From Rhizobacter sp. (lineage in GTDB: Bacteria > Pseudomonadota > Gammaproteobacteria > Burkholderiales > Burkholderiaceae), in contig JACMKW010000082.1 in assembly GCA_014379885.1 (NCBI GenBank), forward strand, positions 1-7,429: a stretch of 7,429 nt of DNA, written 5' to 3'. The translations under genes were made by a program, and so were the position numbers. Shown here in pieces: positions 1-6,771 of the stretch. Below the pieces are notes generated by a model, which was not told where the DNA came from, searched no databases, and was given only the letters and a program-made list of their open reading frames with translations. The stretch's first letter is position 1. Every line of letters begins with the position of its first letter.

Positions 1-214
1 AGCTCGCGTCGGGCGCGCGCAAGAAGCCGAAGCCGTCGGGCAGCACTTCGAGCACACCGTCGCCGAACACCTGCTCGCCTCCCTTGGCGCGCTTTTTCAT
101 GATCGCGAACATCAGCTCTTGCTTGCGCATGCGCGAGACGTTCTCGATCTCCAGCTCTTCGCCCATCGTGATGAGGGCGGAGACGTGGAGGGCTTTCAGT
201 TCGGAGAGATGCAT
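1..214 (-). CDS. rho: Transcription termination factor Rho, N-terminal part (cut by window edge)
   Basis: Rho is the hexameric RNA-dependent ATPase/translocase that ends transcription at C-rich, unstructured rut sites in the cytoplasm. The window holds the first 71 codons plus one base. From memory of E. coli Rho, the visible part aligns without gaps: a helical N-terminal subdomain (about residues 1-47) opening with MHLSELKAL and containing RMRKQELMFAI. Next comes the start of the cold-shock-like primary RNA-binding domain, with FGDGVLEVLPDGFGFLR. The RNP1 aromatic residues fall at F62 and F64, as in E. coli. The start at 214 is chosen because MHLSEL is the typical Rho beginning. The ribosome site is weak, with only an AGGG stretch upstream. 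The gene lies downstream of trxA on the same strand, the usual trxA-rho order. The C-terminal ATPase domain is outside the window. Identification is near certain. Confidence 0.97.
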   Translation of the reverse strand, partial: MHLSELKALHVSALITMGEELEIENVSRMRKQELMFAIMKKRAKGGEQVFGDGVLEVLPDGFGFLRAPDAS

Positions 215-241
215 GGGCGATGACCCTGGGTGAGTGCCAAG

Positions 242-259
242 CCGACTGAATTCAGCCAG
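242..259 (-). promoter_or_regulatory. Predicted stem-loop in rho leader RNA
   Basis: A perfect 10-base palindrome, CTGAATTCAG (246-255), extends outward on both sides. On the minus-strand RNA the extra pairs are G-U, G-C, U-G and C-G, giving a stem of about seven to eight pairs around an AAUU loop. On the plus strand the two wobble positions would be A-C mismatches. The fold is therefore better in the rho-sense transcript. It ends about 28 bases upstream of the rho start and has no U-run. Function is unknown. Confidence 0.35.
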
Positions 260-415
260 GCCGGTATGCGGTTGAAGCCACCTGCCGTTGAGGTGGAAAC
301 GCGCGCTGCGAGCAGTGAAACGAAACGCTGGGGGAGGGGGCCGAACCGACGCGCCTCAGGCGGGCGTTGGTGGCTAAATCTTCGGGCGGTGGCGTCTGGA
401 GGGCCTCATGAGCCC

Positions 416-429
416 GTGGCCAGGGCCAC
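416..429 (-). repeat. Short perfect inverted repeat just after trxA
   Basis: GTGGCC and GGCCAC flank two bases. The RNA could form a five-pair stem with a four-base loop, 16-29 bases past the trxA stop codon. There is no U-tract on the minus strand after it, so it does not qualify as an intrinsic terminator. It might stabilise the trxA 3' end. It is short enough to be chance in GC-rich DNA. Confidence 0.25.
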
Positions 430-444
430 CGCGATTGGAGCTGA

Positions 445-774
445 TTATAGATGACCGTCGAGGAAGGCCGTCAACTGGGCTTTTGACAAGGCGCCCACCT
501 TGGTGGCGGCCAACTGGCCATCCTTGAACAGCATCAGGGTGGGGATGCCGCGAATACCGAACTTGGCAGGCACGTCGCGGTTTTCGTCGACATTCATCTT
601 GGCGATTTGCAGGCGATCGCTGTAATCCTTGGACACTTCGTCCAGAATGGGCGCAATCATCTTGCAGGGGCCGCACCATTCAGCCCAGTAGTCGACCAGC
701 ACGGGCTTGGTCGCTTTAAGCACATCGGTGTCGAACGACGCATCGGTGGTGTGTTTGATCAATTCACTGCTCAT
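445..774 (-). CDS. trxA: Thioredoxin 1 (TrxA)
   Basis: This is a small cytoplasmic dithiol-disulphide oxidoreductase. It reduces protein disulphides such as those of ribonucleotide reductase and PAPS reductase, and is itself recharged by thioredoxin reductase. The product is 109 residues, the usual bacterial TrxA length. It shows the active site WCGPCK at residues 33-38 (redox cysteines C34 and C37), the preceding VDYWAEW strand, and the cis-proline motif GIPTL with P78. The Asp before the active site strand (D28 of VLVDYW) is present. There is no signal peptide, so it is the cytoplasmic form. The reading frame stays open upstream to about 1407, but the start at 774 gives the standard N-terminus. 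It also has a good ribosome site, GAGAGGA at 788-782, seven bases before the ATG. rho follows on the same strand. Confidence 0.97.
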   Translation of the reverse strand: MSSELIKHTTDASFDTDVLKATKPVLVDYWAEWCGPCKMIAPILDEVSKDYSDRLQIAKMNVDENRDVPAKFGIRGIPTLMLFKDGQLAATKVGALSKAQLTAFLDGHL

Positions 775-874
775 TGTCTTGTCCTCTCTTTCGCCACTCG
801 TTGCGAGCGGCAAGGCGGAATGATTCTGACACAAAGCCCTCTGTGGCGCGCCCTGCATCACCCTCAAGCTCTCT
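775..874. promoter_or_regulatory. Divergent spacer between trxA and the AddB-like gene
   Basis: These 100 bases separate two head-to-head genes, so promoters for both trxA-rho and the nuclease-helicase pair are expected here. No strong -35/-10 pair could be picked by eye. On the minus strand, TGTCAGAAT (about 832-824) resembles an extended -10 element, but it lacks a good -35. The plus-strand gene has no obvious Shine-Dalgarno before its ATG. Confidence 0.35.
782..810 (-). promoter_or_regulatory. trxA ribosome binding site with an adjacent 5' leader hairpin
   Basis: The Shine-Dalgarno GAGAGGA (788-782) sits seven bases before the trxA ATG. Directly upstream, arms 810-804 and 800-794 can pair around a three-base CAA loop in the minus-strand RNA. 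The stem is seven pairs, including one G-U that would be an A-C mismatch on the other strand. The stem stops about five bases short of the Shine-Dalgarno and leaves it exposed. It could protect the 5' end or tune initiation. The ribosome site is firm and the hairpin role is speculative. Confidence 0.5.
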
Positions 875-3409
875 ATGGCGTCGATAGCCCGTTTGACTCT
901 TGAAAACCCGCTTGACTGGGCGGATATCGCCACCCGCGCAGCGACCTGGGCGCAATCGCAAGGTGTGGATCTGAGGTCCGCCGTGGTGCTGGTGCCGTTT
1001 GCGCAGCACCTGCTGCCGGCGCGTCGGGCGTGGGTGCAACGCGGCGGGTGGCAGCCAAGGGTGGAAACCACGCACACGCTTTCGGCGTCGCTTGCGCCAT
1101 CTCCCCGGGCCGACGATGGGCAGCTCACGCTTGACGTCAACACCGATCGGCTGAACGCAGCGCGCATGCTGCGCTCGCAGTCGTGGGTACGCAAAGACCC
1201 GCTCGCGTTCGACGAGGCCGTGGCTGCGCTGGTGGCGACAGCGCATGCCCTGGTGAAGGCCTCCGCAGCGGTTGAGCCGGGCTCGCGAGCCGAGCACTGG
1301 CGCCAGGGCCGCGAATTGTTGGCATCTTCGACCGGGCCGGGGGCTACCGAGCGCGCGTTGGCGCGGCTTGCGCTGGAGTGGGCCGCGCTTGCCCCGGCGC
1401 GTGCCACCGATGTTCTGTTCTCGCATGCGCCTGCGGCGTGGATCGCCGTGCAAGCCGGTGGTGAAGACCCGTTGACGCAGCGGCTGCTGTCGTCGGCACC
1501 CAGCCTGCTGATCGATTGTGATGAAGCTGCGCAGGCGTCGTTCGCAGGCCAGCTCTCACTCGCGGTCTGTGATGGCTTCGAGCACGAAGCCGAGTGCGCG
1601 GCCGCACAGGTGTTGACCCACCTTCAGCATGGCGCGACGCCCGTGGTCTTGGTGGCGCAAGATCGTTTGCTGGTTCGCCGCGTGCGCGCCTTGCTGGAAC
1701 GCCAGCATGTGAGCCTGCTCGATGAAACCGGCTGGAAGCTTTCCACCACACGCGCTGCGGCTCAAGTGATGGGCCTTTTGCTGGCGGCGAGCCCCGCGGC
1801 CAGCACCGATCTCTTGCTGGACTGGCTCAAGGCCGGGGCCTGGCCACAAGCCAATGCTGCATGTGTAGAACTCGAGGCCACCTGCCGTCGCGAAGCCTGG
1901 AGCCGCACAGCGGCCATCAACACCCACAAGCTGGGCCCGGCCGCAGCGGCCCTGTTTGCCAACGCGATGGAGGTGCTGCGCACGCTGACCGTGGAGCGCC
2001 GTCAGTCGCTGTCTCTGTGGCTGCGGGCCCTTCAATCGGCGCTGCGAGGCTGCGGCGTGTGGGACTTGCTGGTGGCCGACGAAGCCGGCGAACAGGTGCT
2101 GCATCTCATCGAGCCTTCGTCATGGATGGGTCAGGCCGCGCAAACCTTGATGACCCTGGACGACTTCACGGCCTGGGTGGATGGTGCGTTGGAAGATGCG
2201 TCCTTCATTCCCACACCGCCGCTGGAACCGGCCAGCGTGGTGATCACACCGCTGGCGCGCGTGATGTTGCGGCCGTTCGCGGCGGTGGTGTTTCCTGGCG
2301 CAGACAACCAGCACCTCGGTGCGAGCACCACACCGCAGCCACTGCTGAGTGACGCCCAGGCACAGGCGCTGGGTGTGCCTACGGCGTCACAAAGGCGTGA
2401 GGCCGAGGCGCTGGCCTTTGCGCATGCGATGAGTGCCGCACCCGTCAGCTTGTTCCATCGGCGCACCGAGGGTGGGCAGCCGCTCGCGCTGAGTGCCTTG
2501 GTCGAGCGACTGGCCTTGCGCTTGCGGCGTGTGGGGCGCGCCCTCACGCCGTGGGTCGACTCGCGCTTGCCTCATCCGATCGTTGCAGCGCCGATGAGCA
2601 TGCCGGCGCCGCATGCCGCCGCGTTGTTGCCGGCGAGTCTTTCGGCCAGCGCATGCGAAGCCTTGCGCGCCTGCCCGTATCGCTTTCATGCCTTGCATTT
2701 GCTGCGCTTGCGCGAGGCCGACGAGTTGGATGCCGAGATTGAAAAGCGCGACTACGGCACCTGGTTGCACGCGGTGTTGATGAGCTTCCACGAGCAGCGT
2801 GAACAACCCGGGCCGCCCGAGGCCGAATGCGCCCATCTGATGGCGGTTGCTCAGCAAGAGAAGCAGGCCCAGGCTCTCGACGATGCCGACTTCCTGCCCT
2901 TCGAGGCAGGGTTCGTCGAGCTCGCGCCGCGCTACATCGCCTGGTTGCACGAGCGCGACGCACAAGGTGCCACCTGGTGGCAAGGTGAGCAGGATCGGGA
3001 GGCCCGTCCGCCCGAGTGGAAGGGCATGGGTTTGCACGGTCGCATCGATCGCATGGACCATGTCCCCGGCGCCATCGAATTGATCGACTACAAGACCGGT
3101 AGCCCAGGCAGCTTGAAAGACAAGGTGAAGCAGCCGCTCGAAGATACACAACTCGCCTTCTATGTGGCTCTTATGCAAGCTGAGGCGACGGTGCCGCTGC
3201 AGGCCAGCTATCTGGCGTTGGGCCGCAAGATCGAAAGCATTGAACACCCCGACGTGGAAACCAGCGCACGGGCTCTGGTGCAGGGGCTGGGGCACGACCT
3301 GGACCGCATTCGTCACGGCGCAGGCATGCCCGCGCTGGGTGAAGGCCAGGTCTGCGATTTCTGCGAAGCCCGTGGCCTGTGCCGACGCGATCACTGGAGC
3401 GCCGCATGA
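875..3409 (+). CDS. AddB-like DNA repair protein with C-terminal PD-(D/E)XK iron-sulphur nuclease
   Basis: This 844-residue protein is probably the scaffold and second-nuclease subunit of an AddAB-type complex that resects double-strand breaks for recombination. It resembles the 'probable DNA repair protein' family related to AddB. The N-terminal half is helicase-like in fold: VVLVPFAQ near residue 37, D233-R293 ending in [10 protein letters not shown], and LRPF...PGADNQHLG at 465-482. It has no Walker A, so it is unlikely to be a motor. The nuclease lies at about 595-836: CPYRF (C600), GRIDRMD with D725, ELIDYKTG with D738 and K740, and QLAFY with Q759 and Y763. A C-terminal CX2CX5C (C827, C830, C836) with C600 matches the AddB/Cas4-type 4Fe-4S cysteine set. 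ATG 875 is the first usable start after a stop at 827-829, but its ribosome site is weak. The gene overlaps the helicase gene by four bases. The family call is strong; the complex is inferred. Confidence 0.88.
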   Translation: MASIARLTLENPLDWADIATRAATWAQSQGVDLRSAVVLVPFAQHLLPARRAWVQRGGWQPRVETTHTLSASLAPSPRADDGQLTLDVNTDRLNAARMLRSQSWVRKDPLAFDEAVAALVATAHALVKASAAVEPGSRAEHWRQGRELLASSTGPGATERALARLALEWAALAPARATDVLFSHAPAAWIAVQAGGEDPLTQRLLSSAPSLLIDCDEAAQASFAGQLSLAVCDGFEHEAECAAAQVLTHLQHGATPVVLVAQDRLLVRRVRALLERQHVSLLDETGWKLSTTRAAAQVMGLLLAASPAASTDLLLDWLKAGAWPQANAACVELEATCRREAWSRTAAINTHKLGPAAAALFANAMEVLRTLTVERRQSLSLWLRALQSALRGCGVWDLLVADEAGEQVLHLIEPSSWMGQAAQTLMTLDDFTAWVDGALEDASFIPTPPLEPASVVITPLARVMLRPFAAVVFPGADNQHLGASTTPQPLLSDAQAQALGVPTASQRREAEALAFAHAMSAAPVSLFHRRTEGGQPLALSALVERLALRLRRVGRALTPWVDSRLPHPIVAAPMSMPAPHAAALLPASLSASACEALRACPYRFHALHLLRLREADELDAEIEKRDYGTWLHAVLMSFHEQREQPGPPEAECAHLMAVAQQEKQAQALDDADFLPFEAGFVELAPRYIAWLHERDAQGATWWQGEQDREARPPEWKGMGLHGRIDRMDHVPGAIELIDYKTGSPGSLKDKVKQPLEDTQLAFYVALMQAEATVPLQASYLALGRKIESIEHPDVETSARALVQGLGHDLDRIRHGAGMPALGEGQVCDFCEARGLCRRDHWSAA
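3396..3409 (+). promoter_or_regulatory. Ribosome site and ATGA stop/start overlap coupling the two repair genes
   Basis: GGAG at 3396-3399 lies six bases before ATG 3406. That ATG shares bases with the TGA stop (3407-3409) of the upstream gene. This arrangement usually means translational coupling and matched output of two subunits. It also decides the helicase start: an in-frame GTG at 3379 would add nine residues (MPTRSLERR) but has no better ribosome site. Confidence 0.8.
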
Positions 3410-6400
3410 GCGCGCCCGCTTATCAAGCTGATGGCCATGCGGTCTCGCGCGAGGCGTTTTATGCCATGGCCTGCGACCCGCAGCGCAGTGTGGTGGTCGA
3501 AGCCTGCGCGGGCGCGGGCAAGACCTGGATGCTGGTGTCGCGCATCGTGCGGGCCTTGCTCGATGGCGCCCAGCCGCACGAGATCTTGGCCATCACCTTC
3601 ACCCGCAAGGCTGCGGGCGAGATGCGCGAGCGCCTGAACGACTGGCTGCGAGAATTCGCTTCGCCCGATGTGAGCGACGAGCAGCGCGCCCGCGAGTTGG
3701 TGCTGCGTGGTGTGGAGCCCGCTCACGCCAGAACGCTCGCACCGGCGCTGGCCGGCTTGTATGAGGCCATGCTGGCGGGTGGCCGCAATGTGGAGATCCG
3801 CACCTTCCACGCCTGGTTTTCCCAGCTCTTGCGCGCCGCGCCCCTCGACCTGCTGGCGGAGCTGGGTCTGGCGCCCGGGATGACGCTGATGGAAGAGCTC
3901 GACGACCACCGCGCTGTTGTGTTCCGCCGCTTCCACACTGCCATTTTGTCCGATGCGGCTTTGCACGCTGACCACGCTGCGCTGGTGCAACGGCGTGGGC
4001 GCGACCAGGTGCGCGCCTGGTTTGATGCCGCGTTGCAAAAGCGTGTGGAACTGGAGCTGGCCGATGAAGCCGGCGTACTTGAATCGAGCGTGCCCGCCGC
4101 TGCCGGCCATCCCTTGCAAGAGCTTCAGAGCGCCCCTTGGCAACACAACCTGCGTGAGCTGGCTCAAGGGTTGGGGCAGGGCGGCGCGAATGCACGCAAG
4201 GCTGCGGCCGGGTTGATCGATGCGCTGGACCTGAGTGACGCACAAGCCATGTTCCGCGGCGTCTGGAAAGCCCTGTTCACCGACAAGGACAGCCCACGCA
4301 AGCTCGGTGACCTGCCGCAACTCGCCTCGGTGCAGTTCGGGCTGGATGGCCTGAGCGCGCAGCTGAAACAGCAAGAAGCTCACCTCGAACATCTGCAACT
4401 GGTGCGTTTGTCTCGTGTGCTGCTTCGGGAACTGGCTAACTACAAGCGCTCGCGCGGTCTGGCCGACATGGCCGACCTGGAGCGCTGCGCGCTTGCGCTT
4501 CTGCGCGACGCCACGCTCTCGGGCTGGGTGCAGGAGCGTCTGGACACCCGCATTCGCCACGTGCTGATTGACGAGTTTCAAGACACCAGCCCCTTGCAAT
4601 GGCATGCACTGCACAGTTGGTTGTCGGCCTATGCCGGTGCGGGCGGCGGACAAAGCGGCCAGCGCCCACCAGGTGTTTTTATCGTGGGTGACCCCAAACA
4701 AAGCATCTACCGATTCCGGCGTGCCGAGCCACGCGTGTTTGCCGCCGCGCGCGAGTTCGTCACCCACGGCCTGGGTGGTGGCTGGCTGGCTTGCGACCAC
4801 ACGCGGCGCAACGCCCCCGAGGTGCTCGATGCCATCAACCAGGTGTTCGAGCGCGCCACGCAGGCCGGGGATTACAGCGACTTCCGCCACCACACCACCG
4901 AGCTGGGGCCCGTAGAGGGAGCGGGTGTGTTGACGCTGCCGGCAGTGCTGCGCCCACCCAAAGTGACCAAGGGCGAAAGCACCGCGCGCCCGGAATGGCG
5001 CGACACGCTCACCACCCCGCGCCACGAGCCCGAAGAACTGCTGCGCGAACAAGAAGCAAGCTGGGTGGCGCAGGCCATTCACCAGCTGCTGCACACCGGC
5101 CAGGCACGGCCCGGCGAAGTGTTCGTGCTGTGCCGCAAACGCGCCTCGCTGCGTCTGGTAGCGCAGGCCCTGCAGGCCTTGCACTTGCCTTTTGCCGCTG
5201 CCGAAGACTTTGCGTTGATGGAGGCGCCCGAAGTGCGCGACCTGGTGGCCGTGCTGGATGTGCTGGCCTCGCCGTCGCACCGCCTGTCTCTGGCCCACGC
5301 GCTGCGCAGCCCCTTGTTCGGTGCGAGCGACGACGACCTGGTCGCGCTCGCCCTGGCCGCCGCACCGGGCAACGACTGGTGGGCCGCATTGACACAAGCC
5401 GATCACACCGACCGGCCTGCATTGCAACGCGCGGCCAAGCTGCTGCGTGCTTGGCAAGACGCCGCGCACCGCCTGCCGCCGCACGACTTGCTCGACCGCA
5501 TCGTCTTCGAAGGCCAGTACCGCGAACGCATGGCCGCAGTCGTCCCAGCCGAGCGGCGCCTGGCTGCGTTGGATGCGGTGGACGCGCTGCTCAGCCAGGC
5601 ACTGATGCTCGATGGTGCGCGCTACGCCACGCCCTACAACTTTGTGCGCGCGCTCAAGCGCCGTGCGATCAAGGTATCGGCGCCGGTGCAGCCCGACGCG
5701 GTGCAGTTGCTCACGGTGCACGGCGCCAAGGGGCTGGAAGCCAAGGTCGTCTTCGTGATGGACGCTCAACCCGAAGCCAGCAACCCCGACACGGCCACCT
5801 TGCTGGTCGACTGGCCGGTCGAGGCCGATCGGCCCGCGCGTTGTGCCTTCATCTACTCCGAGGCCCACTGCCCGCCATCGCTTCAGGCCTTGATGGACGA
5901 GGAAAAAGCCGCACGGCAGCGCGAGGAGCTCAACGGTCTGTACGTCGCCATGACACGCGCCCGAGAGCGGCTGGTGTTCAGCCGCACGGTGCCGCACCGC
6001 GTCACACCCTCATGGTGGGTGAGAGTCGAGGGCTTGGTGCAGGCCTGGGAGCCCGCGGCCCACCAAACCGGCGCTACGCAGGCCAGCCGCCCGATCGTGC
6101 TTCGAACCTTGCCGGCCTGGGCGAGCGACCCGGCCGTGCTCAAGCCTGCGCGCCACGCCGACACCGAAGCGTCGCGCCTGGGTCAGGCTGTTCATCGTGC
6201 GTTGGAATGGGCCACCGTACACGCCACGACATCGGTCGACATCGCCAACCTGTCTGCTGCCGCGGCGGCTGAGTTCGGCGCTGTGGCCGACGAGGTGGCC
6301 CGCATCGCCGGCACCATCTGGCGCAACCCCGCATGCCAGCCGTTTTTTGCCGGCCCGGGCCTCCTGTGGGCCGGCAACGAAGTGCCGGTGGCCGATGCGG

Positions 6401-6618
6401 GCGAGCTGCTGCGCATTGACCGCCTGGTGCAGATTGAGGCGCAGGGCGAGCGCGTGTGGTGGGTGCTTGACTACAAGCTCGCGCTGCAGCCGCAAGCGCA
6501 GGCCGAATACCACGCCCAGATGCAGCGCTACCGCCAGGCGGTGATGGCTTTGCAGCCGGGTGAGCCGGTGCGCTGCGCCCTCATCAACGGCCAGGGGCAC
6601 GTGATCGAAATACCGTGA
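3406..6618 (+). CDS. AddA-like UvrD/Rep-family helicase with C-terminal PD-(D/E)XK nuclease
   Basis: This 1070-residue protein is probably the superfamily 1A helicase-nuclease subunit that unwinds and trims broken DNA ends. Visible motifs in order: Walker A ACAGAGKT with K39; motif Ia AITFTRKAAGEM (62-73); Walker B DEFQDTS (389-395); motif III GDPKQSIYRFR (428-438); motif IV region TRRN (466-469), unlike the YRS-type sequence common in UvrD; motif V VQLLTVHGAKGLE (766-778); and motif VI YVAMTRARERL (846-856). The nuclease follows: GQAVHRALEW with H930, RIDRLV with D1005, LDYK with D1022 and K1024, and QMQRY with Q1038 and Y1042. All key nuclease residues are intact, so with its partner the pair would hold two nucleases, as in AddAB and unlike RecBCD. 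Length is slightly below B. subtilis AddA. The start is set by the ATGA overlap. RecB is the main alternative name, but no recC or recD is adjacent. Confidence 0.9.
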   Translation: MSAPAYQADGHAVSREAFYAMACDPQRSVVVEACAGAGKTWMLVSRIVRALLDGAQPHEILAITFTRKAAGEMRERLNDWLREFASPDVSDEQRARELVLRGVEPAHARTLAPALAGLYEAMLAGGRNVEIRTFHAWFSQLLRAAPLDLLAELGLAPGMTLMEELDDHRAVVFRRFHTAILSDAALHADHAALVQRRGRDQVRAWFDAALQKRVELELADEAGVLESSVPAAAGHPLQELQSAPWQHNLRELAQGLGQGGANARKAAAGLIDALDLSDAQAMFRGVWKALFTDKDSPRKLGDLPQLASVQFGLDGLSAQLKQQEAHLEHLQLVRLSRVLLRELANYKRSRGLADMADLERCALALLRDATLSGWVQERLDTRIRHVLIDEFQDTSPLQWHALHSWLSAYAGAGGGQSGQRPPGVFIVGDPKQSIYRFRRAEPRVFAAAREFVTHGLGGGWLACDHTRRNAPEVLDAINQVFERATQAGDYSDFRHHTTELGPVEGAGVLTLPAVLRPPKVTKGESTARPEWRDTLTTPRHEPEELLREQEASWVAQAIHQLLHTGQARPGEVFVLCRKRASLRLVAQALQALHLPFAAAEDFALMEAPEVRDLVAVLDVLASPSHRLSLAHALRSPLFGASDDDLVALALAAAPGNDWWAALTQADHTDRPALQRAAKLLRAWQDAAHRLPPHDLLDRIVFEGQYRERMAAVVPAERRLAALDAVDALLSQALMLDGARYATPYNFVRALKRRAIKVSAPVQPDAVQLLTVHGAKGLEAKVVFVMDAQPEASNPDTATLLVDWPVEADRPARCAFIYSEAHCPPSLQALMDEEKAARQREELNGLYVAMTRARERLVFSRTVPHRVTPSWWVRVEGLVQAWEPAAHQTGATQASRPIVLRTLPAWASDPAVLKPARHADTEASRLGQAVHRALEWATVHATTSVDIANLSAAAAAEFGAVADEVARIAGTIWRNPACQPFFAGPGLLWAGNEVPVADAGELLRIDRLVQIEAQGERVWWVLDYKLALQPQAQAEYHAQMQRYRQAVMALQPGEPVRCALINGQGHVIEIP

Positions 6619-6628
6619 TCGAAATCAC
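6601..6628 (+). repeat. 14-base tandem duplication at the helicase stop, forming a CRP-like palindrome
   Basis: GTGATCGAAAT occurs at 6601-6611 and again at 6615-6625. The two 14-base units match at 12 positions. The second unit is a perfect hairpin sequence, GTGAT-CGAA-ATCAC (6615-6628). It also fits the core GTGA-N6-TCAC of CRP-type regulator sites, with an outer A after TCAC. The TGA stop (6616-6618) lies inside it. Without the duplication the gene would read VIEIT and stop at 6630-6632. No U-run follows, so it is not an intrinsic terminator. Regulator binding is only a possibility. Confidence 0.45.
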
Positions 6629-6771
6629 ATGACATTTGGCAGCCCGGGCGCACACTGAGGCCACCGAATTGGGGCGTTTTCTCGCGCCTGATCCGCGCAT
6701 TGCGTCACGCGGTAGAACGTTCCAATGAGGCAGCGCCGCTCATTTCCGCGTGCCTGCATCGATGCGCCTTC
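6619..6771 (+). other. Spacer between the helicase gene and the kinase-like gene
   Basis: These 153 bases hold no recognisable gene, terminator or clear promoter. GCCCGGGC at 6642-6649 is a palindrome without a U-run. The frame of the downstream gene is open through the whole spacer, back to the helicase TGA. A non-ATG start such as TTG 6700 therefore cannot be excluded. With no visible terminator, read-through from the helicase gene is possible. Confidence 0.4.

Larger units (their letters stand above)
215..444 (-). other. trxA-rho intergenic region / putative rho leader
   Basis: This 230-base non-coding stretch lies between the trxA stop and the rho start. No convincing intrinsic terminator is present, because neither inverted repeat in it is followed by a U-run on the minus strand. 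Transcription from trxA could therefore continue into rho. Read in the rho sense, positions 331-410 hold 37 C and 20 G in 80 bases by hand count, including a run complementary to GGGGAGGGGG at 331-340. This C-over-G composition is what Rho-binding rut sites look like. E. coli rho is known to be autoregulated by Rho-dependent attenuation in its leader, so a similar role here is plausible but inferred. No small gene could be supported. Confidence 0.5.

Noticed and set aside
445..1407. A 320-residue extended thioredoxin
   Set aside because: The extra 211 residues are low-complexity and run antisense to the AddB-like gene. The 109-residue form has the normal length, start and ribosome site.
2387..3394. 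A 335-codon open frame antisense to the AddB-like nuclease domain
   Set aside because: It is a shadow of the nuclease coding strand, with no domain features and no ribosome site noted.
3379..3408. GTG 3379 as the start of the helicase
   Set aside because: The ATG at 3406 has GGAG six bases upstream and the typical ATGA coupling. The extra nine residues look like nothing in the family.
3391..5997. An 868-codon open frame antisense to the helicase gene
   Set aside because: Its translation shows no recognisable domain, and it lies opposite a protein with complete helicase motifs. Long antisense frames are common in GC-rich genes with GC-biased third positions.
4791..6272. A 493-codon plus-strand open frame inside the helicase gene
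   Set aside because: It is out of frame with the helicase, rich in Arg/Ala/Gly and without motifs, while the helicase frame carries motifs V and VI across the same bases.
6642..6649. GCCCGGGC palindrome as a terminator after the helicase gene
   Set aside because: It has no usable loop and no U-run after it.
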